The notes under the pieces were generated by a model, which did no database searches, was not told where the DNA came from, and worked only from the letters and a program-made list of their open reading frames with translations. From Dehalococcoidia bacterium (lineage in GTDB: Bacteria; Chloroflexota; Dehalococcoidia; SZUA-161): a stretch of 14,045 nt of DNA. The stretch lies in assembly GCA_030619685.1 (NCBI GenBank), contig JAUXAX010000056.1, positions 1 to 14,045 of the forward strand, given 5' to 3'. The position numbers were made by a program, and so were the translations under genes. Below are positions 7,568-14,045 of the stretch, one piece after another (position 1 is the first letter of the stretch; each line of letters starts with the position of its first letter).

Positions 7568-7626
7568 CCGTTCGCCCTGAGCCTGTCGAAGGGCCGTTCA
7601 TGGTTCGACAAGCTCACCACGAACGG
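7568..7626. repeat. Dispersed palindromic repeat (TTCGACAGGCTC family)
   Basis: The 59-base element has outer arms CCGTTCG and CGAACGG, and inside them two facing half-units: CCCTGAGCCTGTCGAAGGG (7575-7593) and the diverged TTCGACAAGCTCACCAC (7604-7620). A 20-base stretch (7574-7593) recurs in reverse complement at 10442-10461. I recognise this core as a repeat family found in intergenic regions of several bacterial phyla. It sits between the HMGCS-like and thiolase genes and could fold in their shared transcript. Confidence 0.8.
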
Positions 7627-7656
7627 AGTCTGGCATCTCAATTTTCATCATTCATT

Positions 7657-7670
7657 GGCGGGCAGCCGCC
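7657..7670 (-). other. Short stem-loop just after the HMGCS-like gene
   Basis: GGCGG and CCGCC pair around a 4-base loop, 28 bases past the stop codon. An A-rich, not T-rich, sequence follows on the minus strand, so it does not look like an intrinsic terminator. It may protect the mRNA end or be unimportant. Confidence 0.3.
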
Positions 7671-7697
7671 ATGGAGTTTGTTCCAGAAGCAGCTTTC

Positions 7698-9122
7698 CTA
7701 ACACCTTATGGGTGTACACTTCCACCAGTAGTTGTGAATGCCCTCGAAATAGTGAACCTTCCTGAAGGAGACCTCGACCGGCATGCCAGTCTCTACTTCT
7801 TCAGGATCGCGGTCGACCATATTGAATATGATCCTTCCTCCCTCTTCGAAGTCAACGGCCGCAATGGTGGTTGGCGGGTCGATGCTGGCCGCCAGATTGT
7901 CGTGAGAGAAGGAAGTGAGCGTGGCCTTCTTATCGGCGAAATTGTAGGGCTCGAAGTTATCCTGTGCCTGGCAGATAACGCATACCCGCTGTGGGGGGTA
8001 CTGGGGTGTTCCGCAGCTCTTGCATTTGACTCCGTGCAGAGAGAGCCCCCAATCCATATCCCTCCACAACGCCGGTACCGATATGCGATTGATCGGAGGG
8101 CGTGGGGGTGCCTGGGTTTCCATCAGTCCGCGCCACTGTACATACTTCAGGTAGCTGGGCATCATCCTCTTCGATGCCAGGTGACGCTTTATCCCTCTTC
8201 TGTCCTTGATCTTCTCGATATCTTCATTCGCCTTCAGAATGAAAACGTCGCAGCCATCACCGTATCCGACGCACAAGAGATTATCCCCTGCCTTTGCATC
8301 TTCCAGGGCTGCGACCAGCACCATCAGTGGCAGGGCGCACCCGGTATTGCCCACGGTCATATACAAGGGGTCCTGGATCTGGGCCATGGGTTCGAACCCC
8401 ATCCTTCCCGCTGCCATGCCCAGCAGCCTGGGATCGGGAGCGTAGATGGCGGCTTTGGCAATATCACCTGTGGTCAGGTTGTGCTTCTGCAGGGCCACGG
8501 CAACCGTGGGGGGAACGACACGAAGGTATCCGGCTTCTCGAACGAACCGCTCCTCCCAGAAGCGGACAAAGGTATCCTTGTCAGAGCGCCACATGTCGTG
8601 AAATTCCTGGAAGACAGAGACGCTGCCCACTATGTCAACGGCGACCCCTGAGTTCGCCACCAGAAGGGCGGCTGCCCCATCGCCGAAAGACATCTCTTTA
8701 TCGCCGCTGGGGGCCCCCAGCCGGGTTTCTGCACAGGTAATCAGGACGCCCTTGGCCGATCCCGACTGGACGGCATCAACGGCTGCCCTGAGAGCATTGG
8801 TCCCTGCTCTCAGAGAGCCGGCGAAGTCCATGGTGAGTGTTTCCTTGCTCAGACCCAGCGCACCGGCCACAACTGACGCCGCCTGCTTCTCCTTGTAGGG
8901 GGAGGTCGTCGAAGCGAAATACAAACGATCGATCTTCTGGGAGTCGATACCAGTCATGCAGTCCCTGGCGGCTGCGACGGCCATCGTTATGCTGTCCTCG
9001 TCATGACTGGCAACGGCCTTCTCCCCGGGTATAGGCAACATACTGTCCCACGCCTTCTGGATGTCAGGGCGGTTCAGCCTATATAACGGTATGTAGGCAC
9101 CATACGATGTGATCCCTGCCAT
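7698..9122 (-). CDS. HMG-CoA synthase-like protein fused to a DUF35 zinc-ribbon/OB-fold domain
   Basis: The 474-residue protein joins two modules that are usually separate. Residues 1-300 are a thiolase-superfamily domain resembling archaeal HMG-CoA synthase (starts AGITSYGAYIPLYRL; FGDGAAALL near 146-154; TVGNTGCALPL near 256-266). Residues about 345-470 are DUF35: a zinc ribbon with C367, C370, C381, C384, then an OB fold (SFSHDNLAASIDPPTTIAAVDFE onward is its first part). Against my memory of archaeal HMG-CoA synthases, the catalytic Glu (GSESHPY) aligns with Thr72 in ASTTSPY. The Cys (FACKAGT) falls in FAGSLRAGT, which has no Cys. The His region reads YAPDPRLL, also without His. It may therefore be a structural or otherwise repurposed partner of the thiolase encoded next, or act like an aldolase. 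A strong promoter and AAGGAGGG ribosome site precede the ATG. Confidence 0.9.
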   Translation of the reverse strand: MAGITSYGAYIPLYRLNRPDIQKAWDSMLPIPGEKAVASHDEDSITMAVAAARDCMTGIDSQKIDRLYFASTTSPYKEKQAASVVAGALGLSKETLTMDFAGSLRAGTNALRAAVDAVQSGSAKGVLITCAETRLGAPSGDKEMSFGDGAAALLVANSGVAVDIVGSVSVFQEFHDMWRSDKDTFVRFWEERFVREAGYLRVVPPTVAVALQKHNLTTGDIAKAAIYAPDPRLLGMAAGRMGFEPMAQIQDPLYMTVGNTGCALPLMVLVAALEDAKAGDNLLCVGYGDGCDVFILKANEDIEKIKDRRGIKRHLASKRMMPSYLKYVQWRGLMETQAPPRPPINRISVPALWRDMDWGLSLHGVKCKSCGTPQYPPQRVCVICQAQDNFEPYNFADKKATLTSFSHDNLAASIDPPTTIAAVDFEEGGRIIFNMVDRDPEEVETGMPVEVSFRKVHYFEGIHNYWWKCTPIRC

Positions 9123-9152
9123 TTGCCCTCCTTTTCACAACTTTCGGCGATT

Positions 9153-9181
9153 ATTATAGCATCCGGACTGCTTGCCCGCAA
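9153..9181 (-). promoter_or_regulatory. Putative sigma-70 promoter for the HMGCS-like/thiolase operon
   Basis: Minus strand TTGCGG (9181-9176), a 17-base spacer, and a perfect TATAAT (9158-9153). Transcription would start near 9146, giving a leader of about 24 bases. The -35 box matches consensus at only three positions, but it closely resembles the box before the enoyl-CoA hydratase gene. Confidence 0.6.
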
Positions 9182-9295
9182 TGAGGGGGAGAAAGGGGCT
9201 CATCATATCGCGGAGGGCCAGCGAGGAGTTTGAAGCAGCGACCGTGGCCAATCGCAGTGGCGATCAACGCATTTTATAGCTGCATGAAAGCAGAA

Positions 9296-9481
9296 TCATC
9301 TTACGACTAAATAGATCACTACTGCCACTATCGCGATCAGACCCAGCAGCATAGCGACCTTGATCAGCAAGGCAAGCGCTAATATCTTCAGCGGCATGAG
9401 TATGATTGCTAGCAGCATCCTTACGGCAAACGCCACTATCTTGAACGGGATGCGTACGATCCACAGCAGTAGGCTTAACAT
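9296..9481 (-). CDS. Small basic membrane protein, unknown function
   Basis: The 61-residue product is almost entirely hydrophobic, with basic residues at R10, K14, R21, K32, K41 and R61 and not one acidic residue. Residues 1-30 look like a hydrophobic but basic helix or pair of helices; residues 33-60 form one long or two short membrane segments. The start at ATG 9481 is supported by GAGGAG eight bases upstream. A longer reading from TTG 9517 adds 12 polar residues without a ribosome site and is less likely. The gene lies 53 bases after the alpha/beta hydrolase gene and is probably co-transcribed. I recognise no family. It could be a small membrane anchor or stress protein; a toxin-like role is possible on composition alone but no antitoxin is visible. 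Confidence 0.7.
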   Translation of the reverse strand: MLSLLLWIVRIPFKIVAFAVRMLLAIILMPLKILALALLIKVAMLLGLIAIVAVVIYLVVR

Positions 9482-9534
9482 CGTTTTGACTCCTCGGTCC
9501 TGGCACTCATCTCTCAAGTGCAGGTATGCAGAAG

Positions 9535-10320
9535 CTACTCTAACCCGAATACGAACTCTTTGATGGCGGAGAAGTATTGCTCCATGCCCACCAGGAATAT
9601 GTCGTTATGCCCGGCCCCAGGGATGGTGAGCAGCCTCTTATCCTTTGAACCTACGTTCTGGTAGAAAACCAGCGCTTGCTCATATGGGATTATCTCGTCA
9701 TATTCCCCATGAATTATCAGTACGGGCATGGTGATGGAGTGAATCCTTTCCAGGCTCGCCTTCTCAAACTCATCCAGATGGGGGAACTGGAAGGCATGGC
9801 TCAGGTAGCCGAGCAACCGCCCTGCACTGGCAAAGCCGCTTTCCAGGATCAATCCCTTCATCTCCCGGGGATAGCTCGACGCCAGTTCCACAGCGGAGAG
9901 GCTTCCCAGGGATCTGCCCATGATGAACAGGGGGCCGCTGTAGCCGCTGGATCGCAGGGTGTCGCGAAAGTAGTTGAATATGATGTGGGCATCGGCTACC
10001 GTGTTGGAGAAAGACGGCGTGCCGCCGCTTTGACCGTAGCCACGGTAATCTGCTGCGAATAGGTTGATGCCCTCCCTGTTATAGAGGGAAGCAATCCCGT
10101 CATAGTCGTAGACCACCTCTCCGTTGCCGTGGAAGAACAGGATGGAGGGCACGCTTTGGCCTGAGGGATAGAAACGGCAGGATATGGATATGCCATCCTC
10201 CACTGGCACTGAATGGTCGACGGCGCCAGGTGGGGGTGGTGTCCAGTCTGGCCTGGGATAGAAGACGAACCCGAGTATATGTGGTTGATCCAATTGGGAG
10301 TAATCGATTCGCTGAGACAT
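9535..10320 (-). CDS. Alpha/beta hydrolase (serine hydrolase, BEM46/YqkD-like)
   Basis: The 261-residue protein has the complete catalytic set. The oxyanion segment is FFHGNGE (about 62-68) and the family motif is DYRGYGQSGG (91-100). The nucleophile is Ser137 in GRSLGS, the acid is Asp208 in HGEYDEIIP, and the base is His238 in GAGHND. No signal peptide is clear, so a cytosolic esterase, thioesterase or peptidase-like role is likely; the substrate cannot be read. An open frame runs on to 10476, but that extension translates a palindromic repeat (residues such as ALSLSKG) and is spurious. ATG 10320 lies 13 bases after a good -10 box, so the mRNA would be nearly leaderless, consistent with the absence of a ribosome site. 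A small membrane protein gene follows on the same strand. Confidence 0.9.
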   Translation of the reverse strand: MSQRIDYSQLDQPHILGFVFYPRPDWTPPPPGAVDHSVPVEDGISISCRFYPSGQSVPSILFFHGNGEVVYDYDGIASLYNREGINLFAADYRGYGQSGGTPSFSNTVADAHIIFNYFRDTLRSSGYSGPLFIMGRSLGSLSAVELASSYPREMKGLILESGFASAGRLLGYLSHAFQFPHLDEFEKASLERIHSITMPVLIIHGEYDEIIPYEQALVFYQNVGSKDKRLLTIPGAGHNDIFLVGMEQYFSAIKEFVFGLE

Positions 10321-10333
10321 AGGCTGCCAGTCT

Positions 10334-10362
10334 ATTCTAGCACTCGATTTGTTGCCTTTCAA
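10334..10362 (-). promoter_or_regulatory. Putative sigma-70 promoter giving a near-leaderless hydrolase mRNA
   Basis: Minus strand TTGAAA (10362-10357), a 17-base spacer, and TAGAAT (10339-10334), each five of six to consensus. The ATG at 10320 is 13 bases beyond the -10 box, so the expected leader is about 6-8 bases. This supports the chosen start. Confidence 0.6.
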
Positions 10363-10373
10363 TTCCCCAGTGC

Positions 10374-10472
10374 CATTGCGAGCGGAGCGAAGCAATCTCA
10401 TTGTACTTTGCGATATTCCACGCCAGCGATTGCTTCGTCGTCCCTTCGACAGGCTCAGGGCTCCTCGCAATG
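10374..10472. repeat. Composite palindromic repeat (CATTGCGAG family with embedded TTCGACAGGCTC unit)
   Basis: Outer arms CATTGCGAG (10374-10382) and CTCGCAATG (10464-10472) and inner arms CGAAGCAATC (10388-10397) and GATTGCTTCG (10428-10437) form a nested palindrome. The right side carries extra sequence including a 20-base unit (10442-10461) identical in reverse complement to 7574-7593. I recognise both pieces as dispersed intergenic repeats. The element explains the spurious upstream extension of the hydrolase reading frame. Confidence 0.8.
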
Positions 10473-10532
10473 ACACGCAATCCCCGAATCTTTGAAGTGA
10501 ACTCCAGATTTAGGACACGCTGTATTGTGGAT

Positions 10533-10561
10533 TTGCGCAAATAGTCGTGCCTGCTTATAAT
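10533..10561 (+). promoter_or_regulatory. Putative sigma-70 promoter for the enoyl-CoA hydratase gene
   Basis: TTGCGC (10533-10538), a 17-base spacer and a perfect TATAAT (10556-10561). Transcription would start near 10568, leaving a leader of about 100 bases before the ATG. Confidence 0.6.
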
Positions 10562-10668
10562 AATTGCTGGGAAATGCGGTGGGTTCAAACCGCTGATTTC
10601 CAACCACCGTTATCAGGCAATATGAAAGGCCGTAGGAGAACCAATTCTAGTTTGGAGGAAGACCTGGT

Positions 10669-11445
10669 ATGACAACTGAAGAACAAAAGGAGCTGCTCGT
10701 CGAAAAGAAGGAAGACGGAAGGATCTGGATCATCACACTCAACCGTCCTGACAAAAGGAATGCCCTCACCCTGGACATGATGTATGACCTTGAGGATACC
10801 TGGAAGGCGTATCAGGCTGATGAGGAGTCCCGTGTAGCAATCATAACCGGGGCCGGTGACAAGGCGTTCTGTGCGGGAGCTGACCTATTGACACCCCCTA
10901 AAGTACAGAGGCCGGGTCCTTTCAGGATCCCCGCCTTCGGCCCCGAGGACGTCTGGAAACCGGTAATCGCCGCCATCAACGGCCATTGCATTGCGGGCGG
11001 CGCTTTGATCGCTCATGACTGCGATATCCGCATCGCCGCCGAGCACGCTGAGTTCGGTATAGCTGAAGCTATGAGGAATATGCCGGCGAGCTGGGTCCGC
11101 GACCTGACCCTCCATATGCATATAGGCCATTGCATGGAGCTCGTCCTCTGGGGCGACCAGAGGGTCTCTGCCCAGCGGGCCTACGAGATGGGCTTTTACA
11201 ACAGGGTGGTGCCCGCGGACAGGCTCATGGATGAAGCCATGGAGTGGGCGAACCGCATGCTCTACCTGGCGCCACGCGCGGTGTGGAACTTCAAGGAGAT
11301 AATCAAGCGAGGGGCGTACATGGAGCCCAAGTTGGGCAGGATGTTCGGACAGGCACTGGAGCAGAACCTGAGGGGCATGGAGGATAGCGCTGAGGCCGCG
11401 GCTGCCTTCAAGGAGAAGAGGAAGCCGATCTTCAAGAACAAGTAG
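10669..11445 (+). CDS. Enoyl-CoA hydratase/isomerase family protein (crotonase fold)
   Basis: The 258-residue protein is full length for a crotonase. The oxyanion-hole segments are AFCAGADL (66-73) and NGHCIAGGALIAHDCDIRIA (104-123). Both catalytic glutamates of hydratases appear present: E133 (FGIAEAMRNMP) and E157 (CMELVLWGD), matching E144 and E164 of rat enoyl-CoA hydratase. The usual glycine-rich PGAGGTQRL stretch is replaced by PASWVRDL, so the acyl pocket may differ. The likely reaction is hydration of an enoyl-CoA or a related step in acyl-CoA breakdown; the exact substrate is unknown. GGAGG at 10654-10658 precedes the ATG. It is the only plus-strand gene, has its own promoter, and its last 14 bases overlap the end of the opposite mutM gene. 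Confidence 0.93.
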   Translation: MTTEEQKELLVEKKEDGRIWIITLNRPDKRNALTLDMMYDLEDTWKAYQADEESRVAIITGAGDKAFCAGADLLTPPKVQRPGPFRIPAFGPEDVWKPVIAAINGHCIAGGALIAHDCDIRIAAEHAEFGIAEAMRNMPASWVRDLTLHMHIGHCMELVLWGDQRVSAQRAYEMGFYNRVVPADRLMDEAMEWANRMLYLAPRAVWNFKEIIKRGAYMEPKLGRMFGQALEQNLRGMEDSAEAAAAFKEKRKPIFKNK

Positions 11446-12268
11446 CGGAGCCCTGGCACTTGGGGCAGAAATAGGTCCCCCGGTTGCGAACAGGGATGCG
11501 TTCAATAGGGGTGGCACAGACATTACAGGTTTGTCCACCCCTGTGTGCTACATAGAAAGCATATTGCTGGCTTCCCCGTTCGCCGCCGGGACGGCGATAG
11601 TCGCTGATGCTGGCCCCGGCATTGCCGATGGCCGTGTTGAGCACCTGGCGTATTGCTCTGTGTAGCCTCTTTATTTCCTCTTCAGAAAGGCTGTTGGCCA
11701 CCCTCAAGGGATGGACATTGGCAAAGAACAACGCCTCATCGGCGTACATGTTGCCGATGCCGGCGACAAACTTCTGGTCGCAAAGCACTGCTTTTATGGC
11801 AGCTTTTCGGTTGCTTAACCTCTCTCTCAGTATCTCCAGGGTGAAGCTGGTGTCGAGGGGTTCAGGTCCGAGCTTGCTGGCCAGCTCACGCTCATCCGTT
11901 ACCAGCGACACGGTACCCAATTTGCGCCGGTCACAGAAGAGCAGCTCCAGGCCGCTATCTAGACCGAATACGGCTGTTATGTAAAGATTGGACTCGCCAG
12001 AGGCATCCCTCCTCTTCCTGAACAGCAGCGAGCCGGTCATCCTCAAATGCAATACCAGCGCTTCACCGCTGGCCAGGCGAAAGATAAGGTACTTGCCCCT
12101 TCTGGCTACCTCTTTTATCACCTGACCGGGGAGTCGTTGGCAAAGCTCCTCGGCCGAGGGTTGGATTACCATTCTCGGCCAGAAGAGGGATACACCGGTA
12201 AAACGACGACCTTCTACCCTGGGGCGAAGGTCGTTCTTGATGGTCTCGACCTCTGGCAGCTCGGGCAT
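11432..12268 (-). CDS. mutM: Formamidopyrimidine-DNA glycosylase (bifunctional glycosylase/AP lyase)
   Basis: The 278-residue protein begins MPELPEVETI, exposing the catalytic Pro after Met removal, with Glu3 beside it. K59 in ARRGKYL matches the conserved beta-hairpin lysine. The helix-two-turn-helix motif is seen as AGIGNMYADEALF (169-181). A C-terminal zinc finger uses C248, C251, C268 and C271 (spacing C-x2-C-x16-C-x2-C). The enzyme removes oxidised purines such as 8-oxoguanine and nicks the abasic site. A GGAGGGAGGG-type leader precedes the ATG. It lies 36 bases after polA on the same strand, a sensible base-excision-repair pairing and probably one transcript. Confidence 0.97.
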   Translation of the reverse strand: MPELPEVETIKNDLRPRVEGRRFTGVSLFWPRMVIQPSAEELCQRLPGQVIKEVARRGKYLIFRLASGEALVLHLRMTGSLLFRKRRDASGESNLYITAVFGLDSGLELLFCDRRKLGTVSLVTDERELASKLGPEPLDTSFTLEILRERLSNRKAAIKAVLCDQKFVAGIGNMYADEALFFANVHPLRVANSLSEEEIKRLHRAIRQVLNTAIGNAGASISDYRRPGGERGSQQYAFYVAHRGGQTCNVCATPIERIPVRNRGTYFCPKCQGSATCS

Positions 12269-12304
12269 CCTTTCGCCCTCCCTCCAACTACTCGAAGCCT
12301 GCCT

Positions 12305-14045
12305 CTACTCCATCTCGTCCCAGTTCCTGCCTGTCTTGACATCCACCTTGAGGGGGACGCTGAGCTTCAGCGCCTCGGGCATTATCCGGAGCACCAACTG
12401 CCTTAATTCTCCCACTTCCTCTTGAGGTAGCTCGAAGAGGAGCTCATCGTGCACCTGGAGGATCATCTTCGCCTCCAGCCCCCTTCGGTCCATCTCACGC
12501 TGAAGCTCGATCATCGCCACCTTGATAATATCGGCCGAGGTGCCCTGAACCGGCATGTTTATCGCCATTCTCTCTGCCGCCATCCTCACCTGGGCATTGG
12601 AGGAGTTGATCTCAGGTATATAGCGCCGTCTGCCCAGGACAGTCTGCACGTACCCCTTCTCGGCCGCGTCACGCTTGGTGGCGGCGAGGTATTCCCTGAC
12701 TCCGCTGTATTTCTCGAAATAGGCCTGGATAAACTGCGCTGCCTCCTGTCGGGAGAGCTCGGTAGCCTGCTCCAGGCCGTACTCGCTCATCCCGTAGATC
12801 ACACCGAAGTTGACCGTCTTCGCCAGCCGCCTCATGTCCGGGGTAACCGCTGAAAGTGGGACACCAAACACCTGGGAGGCGGTGGTAACGTGAATGTCTT
12901 CGTCCTGGGCGAAGGCAGCGAGGAGCCGGGGGTCCCGGGAGAGGTGTGCCAGGACGCGAAGGTCGATCTGGGAGTAGTCGGCGGCAAGGAGCAGAGAGGA
13001 TTCCTTCTCCGCGATAAATGCTCTCCTCACCTGCCTCCCCTCCTCGGTGCGCACCGGGATGTTCTGCAGATTAGGGTCGCTTGAGGAGAGCCTGCCGGTG
13101 GTGGTGCCTGTCTGGTTGAAGCTGGTATGTACCCGTCCGGTATCCGGGTCGGTCAGGACAGGAAGGGCATCGATGTAGGTCGATTTCAACTTCGTCAGCT
13201 GACGGTACCCAAGCAAGAGCTCGATAACGGGGTGCGCCCCTTTGAGTCCTTCCAGAACTGAGGCACCTGTAGAGTAGCCGCTTTTGATTTTCTTCGTTCG
13301 GGGTAGTTTAAGCTCGTCGTAAAGGACCGCCGCTAACTGCTGGGTTGAGTTCACATTGAACCTATGACCGACGCAGTCATATATTTCGCTCTCGAGCTTG
13401 GCCAGCTTCTCACCCATGCTCCAGGACATGTCTCGCAGTCTAGAGATATCCAATGCTACCCCATTAGTCTCCATCCGCAGCAGCACCGGTAGCAGGGGCA
13501 TCTCGACCGTGGTGAATAGCTCCCATAGCCTCTGATCCTTAAGCTCTGCCTCCAGCAATTTGCTCAGCCTGTTGGCAATGTCAGCGTCGGCGCAGGCATA
13601 CTCTGACACCCTGAGGATGTCCACCCAGGCCATCGAAATCTGCTTTGCACCGGTTCCGATCAGATTGGCAATAGGACTCATCTCGATGCCCAGCTTGGAG
13701 AAGGCCAAAGGCTTCAGTCCGAGCGCCTTTTCTCCCAAGAGATAGGCGGCGATCATGGTATCGAAACCGAGGTTCTCCACCCTCACCCCATATTTGAGGA
13801 GAAGGGTCATGTCATATTTGCCGTTATGAGCTATTTTGCTCACCTTGGGGTCTTCCAAGAGAGGTTTGAGTGCGGCAATTACCTGGGACAAGGGTAGTTG
13901 GTCTCCCGCCAAGTGCCCCACAGGCAGGTACCATGCTTTCCCTGGCGCCGAAGACAAGGAGATGCCGACCAGTGCTGCCTGCCTTGGATCCGTTCCCGTG
14001 GTCTCAGTGTCGATGGCGAATGATCCAAGCCGGGACAGGACGTTC
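12305..14045 (-). CDS. polA: DNA polymerase I, proofreading and polymerase domains (5' end beyond window)
   Basis: The minus-strand frame is open to the right edge, giving about 580 C-terminal residues; the 5'-3' exonuclease part would lie outside. The 3'-5' exonuclease domain is intact by motif: Exo I DTETTG (about 14000), Exo II HNGKYD, and Exo III YACADAD. The polymerase domain has motif A AADYSQIDLR, the O-helix RRLAKTVNFGVIYG (Phe at the position that disfavours dideoxynucleotides) and motif C LQVHDELLFE near the C-terminus. The enzyme fills repair gaps and replaces RNA primers. An internal TTG near 13957 is not the true start, because the conserved exonuclease motif lies upstream of it in frame. 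The protein ends NWDEME. Confidence 0.97.
   Translation of the reverse strand, partial: NVLSRLGSFAIDTETTGTDPRQAALVGISLSSAPGKAWYLPVGHLAGDQLPLSQVIAALKPLLEDPKVSKIAHNGKYDMTLLLKYGVRVENLGFDTMIAAYLLGEKALGLKPLAFSKLGIEMSPIANLIGTGAKQISMAWVDILRVSEYACADADIANRLSKLLEAELKDQRLWELFTTVEMPLLPVLLRMETNGVALDISRLRDMSWSMGEKLAKLESEIYDCVGHRFNVNSTQQLAAVLYDELKLPRTKKIKSGYSTGASVLEGLKGAHPVIELLLGYRQLTKLKSTYIDALPVLTDPDTGRVHTSFNQTGTTTGRLSSSDPNLQNIPVRTEEGRQVRRAFIAEKESSLLLAADYSQIDLRVLAHLSRDPRLLAAFAQDEDIHVTTASQVFGVPLSAVTPDMRRLAKTVNFGVIYGMSEYGLEQATELSRQEAAQFIQAYFEKYSGVREYLAATKRDAAEKGYVQTVLGRRRYIPEINSSNAQVRMAAERMAINMPVQGTSADIIKVAMIELQREMDRRGLEAKMILQVHDELLFELPQEEVGELRQLVLRIMPEALKLSVPLKVDVKTGRNWDEME

Larger units (their letters stand above)
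10321..10668. other. Divergent intergenic region, 348 bases without a gene
   Basis: This stretch separates the minus-strand hydrolase from the plus-strand enoyl-CoA hydratase. It holds a promoter for each gene, a composite palindromic repeat between them (10374-10472), and a roughly 100-base leader before the hydratase gene. I see no small gene, RNA gene or recognised riboswitch in that leader. Confidence 0.7.

Noticed and set aside
7568..7626. CRISPR array or insertion-sequence end
   Set aside because: There are no regularly spaced repeats or spacers, no transposase and no target-site duplication; it is a short dispersed palindrome.
7657..7670. Intrinsic terminator after the HMGCS-like gene
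   Set aside because: The stem is short and is followed by A-rich, not T-rich, sequence; listed only as a stem-loop.
7671..8651. Long plus-strand open frame (326 codons) opposite the HMGCS-like gene
   Set aside because: The minus-strand frame has clear domain motifs and a promoter; the plus-strand translation shows no recognisable domain and is an antisense shadow.
10321..10476. N-terminal extension of the alpha/beta hydrolase frame to 10476
   Set aside because: It translates the palindromic repeat, has no family similarity, and a good promoter lies inside it; ATG 10320 is a better start.
10885..11538. Minus-strand open frame (217 codons) opposite the enoyl-CoA hydratase gene
   Set aside because: The crotonase motifs, ribosome site and promoter are all on the plus strand; the minus-strand translation has no recognisable motif.
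12305..13957. polA start at the internal TTG near 13957
   Set aside because: The conserved exonuclease motif DTETTG lies upstream in the same open frame, so the gene continues past the right edge.

Overview
The window reads as a bacterial chromosome segment of moderate GC content from an anaerobe. The closest overall feel is a Chloroflexota/Dehalococcoidia-type genome. That is an inference from gene style (archaeal-type thiolase beside an HMG-CoA-synthase/DUF35 protein, soluble NuoEF plus formate-dehydrogenase-like alpha subunit, dispersed palindromic repeats), not from any marker gene. No rRNA, tRNA, CRISPR, transposase or prophage gene was seen.

Layout, left to right. (1) 1-3803, minus strand: a flavin/iron-sulfur NAD(P)H-oxidising module, transcribed as a large FdhA/NuoG-like molybdopterin and Fe-S subunit, then NuoE-like, then NuoF-like, which runs off the left edge. 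The alpha subunit has lost the residues that define formate dehydrogenase activity. (2) 3874-6094, minus strand: a cytosolic GAF histidine kinase and, downstream of it with its own probable promoter, a protein of two receiver domains and no output domain. They lie directly upstream of the oxidoreductase genes. (3) 6346-9122, minus strand: an HMG-CoA-synthase-like/DUF35 fusion followed by an archaeal/SCPx-type thiolase, with a strong promoter in front and a palindromic repeat between the two genes. (4) 9296-10320, minus strand: an alpha/beta hydrolase transcribed from a near-leaderless promoter, then a 61-residue basic membrane protein. (5) 10321-10668: the only long gene-free stretch, holding two divergent promoters and a composite palindromic repeat. 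(6) 10669-11445, plus strand: an enoyl-CoA hydratase family gene, the only plus-strand gene. (7) 11432-14045, minus strand: polA (cut by the right edge) followed by mutM/fpg, a DNA replication and repair pair whose end overlaps the hydratase end by 14 bases.

Together the accessory part suggests acyl-CoA carbon-carbon bond chemistry (thiolase, HMGCS-like/DUF35, crotonase, hydrolase) beside a soluble electron-transfer complex that could reoxidise or supply NAD(P)H, with a two-component pair next to it. The metabolic link between these blocks is inference from neighbourhood. The most notable points are three apparent losses of catalytic residues in well-conserved families: the HMGCS-like domain, the FdhA-like subunit and the first receiver domain.
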